The translations under genes were made by a program, and so were the position numbers. This document shows positions 5,082 through 6,749 of a DNA stretch of 6,749 bases, piece by piece. The notes under the pieces are model-generated. The model did not search any database. It was given only the letters and a program-made list of their open reading frames with translations, and was not told the DNA's origin. The DNA lies in NCBI GenBank assembly GCA_050732575.1, contig JBOHRF010000281.1, positions 1-6,749 on the forward strand, given 5' to 3'. This DNA is from JBBDWZ01 sp050732575 (GTDB lineage Bacteria; Gemmatimonadota; Gemmatimonadetes; Longimicrobiales; RSA9). The first letter of the stretch is position 1. Each line of letters starts with the position of its first letter.

Positions 5082-6749
5082 ATGCGCGTGTCCGATCGAG
5101 CCTTTGTCAGGCGCGTCCTGCTGCAGGCTACGCTTCAGCCGTTGCTCGGCCTGTTGACGCTGGCGCTGATAGCCACTCCGCTCGCCGCCCAGGGTCGCGG
5201 CGGTGCGCCTGCAGGTCCGCAGGAGCAGTTCGACACATCGGCCATCCTCAAGATCAAGGAAGAAGGCTTCCAACGCTCACAGGTAATGGAACTGATGAGC
5301 TGGCTGACCGATGTGCATGGTCCGCGACTCACCGGATCGCCCATCACCAAGCGTGCGGGCGACTGGACCATCGAGCAGTTCAAGAAGTGGGGACTCTCGA
5401 ATTCACAATACGAATGGTGGGGCCCGTTCGGCCGCGGCTGGATCAACGATCGCATGATCGCGCAAGTCACCTCGCCGGTAGCGTTTCCGGTGATTGGCTA
5501 TCCGGGCGCATGGAGTGATGGCACGAATGGCCTGGTGAACAACGAAGTTGTGCTGGTGCCCAACACGATCAGAACAGCGGCGGAGTTTGCGCCCTATCGC
5601 GGCAAGCTCAAAGGCAGGATCGTGGTGAGTCAGCCGGCCCGCGAGTTGAACGCGTTGTTCACGGCGCCCGCACAGCGACTCACCGCCGAACAGCTCAATG
5701 CCATGGCCAACCCATTCCCGGTAGCGGGGGGCGGACGTGGTGGGCGCGGCGGTCGCGGCGGTCGAGGCGGCGACCCACCGGCAACACCGACCGGTGGCAG
5801 CCCGCCTGTGAATCTCAACCAGTGTTTCATGGATGAGGGGGTGGCCGCGATCCTGACGTCGGGGGGCGGCAACAGTCACGGCGGCAACGTGTTCGTTGGT
5901 GGTGGCGGCAACCGGAGCGTGGATGCGCCCAAAGGCATTCCGCAGGTTGCGCTGACACCCGAACACTATGGACGCATCTATCGGATTCTACAGAAGGGCC
6001 TGCCGGTGCGCATGGAGCTGGATGTCAAGAACACGTTCTACACGCAGGAGCTGAACTCCTTTAACATCGTGTCGGAGATTCCGGGAACGGACAAAGCGGA
6101 TGAAGTCGTGATGCTGGGTGCGCATTTCGACTCCTGGCATTCGGGCACCGGCGCTACCGACAATGCCGCGGGTTCGGCCATCATGATGGAAGCTATGCGC
6201 ATTCTCAAGACGCTCAACCTGCCGCTGCGCCGCACCGTGCGCATTGGCCTGTGGACCGGTGAGGAGCAGGGGCTGATCGGTTCGCGCGAATACGTGAGTG
6301 CGCACTTTGCCGACCGCGCCACCATGCAGCTCAAGCCGGCGCACGGCAAGTTCTCTGCCTATTACAACGTGGACAACGGTACGGGCGCGATCCGCGGTGT
6401 CTATCTGCAAGGCAACAATGCGGTCGGCCCGATCTTCTCGCAGTGGATGCGCGTGCTGAACAGTGACAGCATCAGCGTAGGTCACATCAATCCGGGCAAC
6501 ACGGGCGGCACCGATCACCTATCGTATGACGCAGTGGGTCTGCCGGGCTTCCAGTTCATTCAGGATGGCATCGAGTACAATTCGCGCACGCACCACTCGA
6601 GTCAGGATTTGTACGAGCGCATCCAGGCCACGGACATGAAGCACAATGCGGTGGTCGTAGCGGCCTTTGTGTATCTGACGGCCAACCGGCCCGAGCTTCT
6701 GCCGCGCAAAACCTTGCCGCAAGCGCAGGCACAGGGCGGCGGCCGGGGC
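5082..6749 (+). CDS. Secreted M28 family zinc peptidase with PA-like insert and RGG-rich loop (3' end outside window)
   Basis: The frame is open for 556 codons from the ATG at 5082, which GGAG (5071-5074) precedes by 7 nt, to the right edge. A signal peptide (R10/R11, hydrophobic 19-33, ending ATPLAAQ, likely cut near A36) directs export. Residues about 67-115 are an N-terminal domain (VHGPRLTGSP, KKWGL). About 150-275 are a protease-associated-like region (PYRGKLKGRIVVSQP, DEGVAAILTSGGG) interrupted by an Arg/Gly-rich loop. The M28 catalytic domain starts near 325. Its ligands are all visible: H348 in GAHFDSWH, bridging D360 in ATDNAAG, general base E394 and ligand E395 in WTGEEQGLIGS, D431 in YNVDNG, and H505 in THHSSQD. 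So it should be an active two-zinc aminopeptidase-like enzyme. TDHLSYDAVGLPGFQFIQD is typical of the family. The last residues (TLPQAQAQGGGRG) look like a low-complexity tail, so little is probably missing. The substrate is unknown. Confidence 0.93.
   Translation, partial: MRVSDRAFVRRVLLQATLQPLLGLLTLALIATPLAAQGRGGAPAGPQEQFDTSAILKIKEEGFQRSQVMELMSWLTDVHGPRLTGSPITKRAGDWTIEQFKKWGLSNSQYEWWGPFGRGWINDRMIAQVTSPVAFPVIGYPGAWSDGTNGLVNNEVVLVPNTIRTAAEFAPYRGKLKGRIVVSQPARELNALFTAPAQRLTAEQLNAMANPFPVAGGGRGGRGGRGGRGGDPPATPTGGSPPVNLNQCFMDEGVAAILTSGGGNSHGGNVFVGGGGNRSVDAPKGIPQVALTPEHYGRIYRILQKGLPVRMELDVKNTFYTQELNSFNIVSEIPGTDKADEVVMLGAHFDSWHSGTGATDNAAGSAIMMEAMRILKTLNLPLRRTVRIGLWTGEEQGLIGSREYVSAHFADRATMQLKPAHGKFSAYYNVDNGTGAIRGVYLQGNNAVGPIFSQWMRVLNSDSISVGHINPGNTGGTDHLSYDAVGLPGFQFIQDGIEYNSRTHHSSQDLYERIQATDMKHNAVVVAAFVYLTANRPELLPRKTLPQAQAQGGGRG
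5736..5771 (+). repeat. Tandem 9-bp repeat encoding four RGG units
   Basis: Four consecutive copies of CGN-GGN-GGN (36 bp) encode Arg-Gly-Gly four times (residues 219-230 of the M28 peptidase). A GGG stretch precedes them and a Pro/Thr/Gly linker follows. The third codon bases differ between copies, so the repeat is partly diverged or selected at the protein level. It sits inside the PA-like region. Confidence 0.85.

Noticed and set aside
5403..6722. Long minus-strand reading frames (5403-5966, 5988-6518, 6519-6722)
   Set aside because: They lie opposite the M28 peptidase, whose catalytic residues are intact. Their Arg/His/Ala-rich composition is that of an antisense frame in GC-rich DNA.

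Overview
The window is a GC-rich (roughly 60%) stretch of bacterial chromosome with six protein-coding genes. Two of them are cut by the window edges. No RNA genes, insertion sequences, CRISPR arrays or phage genes are visible. The lineage cannot be proved from the sequence. The mix of secreted M20 and M28 metallopeptidases with signal peptides ending in 'AAQ', a PPC-type exoprotease tail, a lipobox lipoprotein and family-less small membrane proteins fits a Gram-negative soil or sediment bacterium of the Gemmatimonadota or Acidobacteriota kind. This is inference from gene style, not from a marker gene.

Layout from left to right. At 2-928 (+) is the C-terminal part of a trypsin-like (S1/HtrA-type) secreted serine protease, followed by a pre-peptidase C-terminal (PPC) beta domain and a surface-adhesin-E-like domain. 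It converges, with a 16-bp gap, on 945-1985 (-), an 8-TM protein built from two tandem copies of a 4-TM unit. Upstream of that gene is a 250-bp regulatory region with a perfect TTGACA -35 box and four copies of a degenerate 13-14 bp motif. At 2236-2640 (-) is a 134-aa, 3-TM membrane protein. Its promoter carries a perfect 6-5-6 palindrome (ACTTTG-N5-CAAAGT) over the predicted -10 box. Divergent from it is 2812-4476 (+), a secreted AbgB-like M20 amidohydrolase. This meets 4471-4887 (-), a small lipoprotein, tail to tail, and both stop codons lie in one TCATGA palindrome. Divergent from the lipoprotein, 5082-6749 (+) is a secreted M28 zinc peptidase with a PA-like insert. It is still open at the right edge.

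Together the three enzymes point to export of protein- and peptide-degrading activities: an endoprotease, an M28 aminopeptidase-like enzyme and an M20 amidohydrolase. Neighbouring genes are almost all on opposite strands, so the window is not one operon and co-regulation is not shown. The least explained items are the duplicated 8-TM protein with its structured promoter region and the 3-TM protein with its operator-like palindrome. I see no clear multi-gene novel system.
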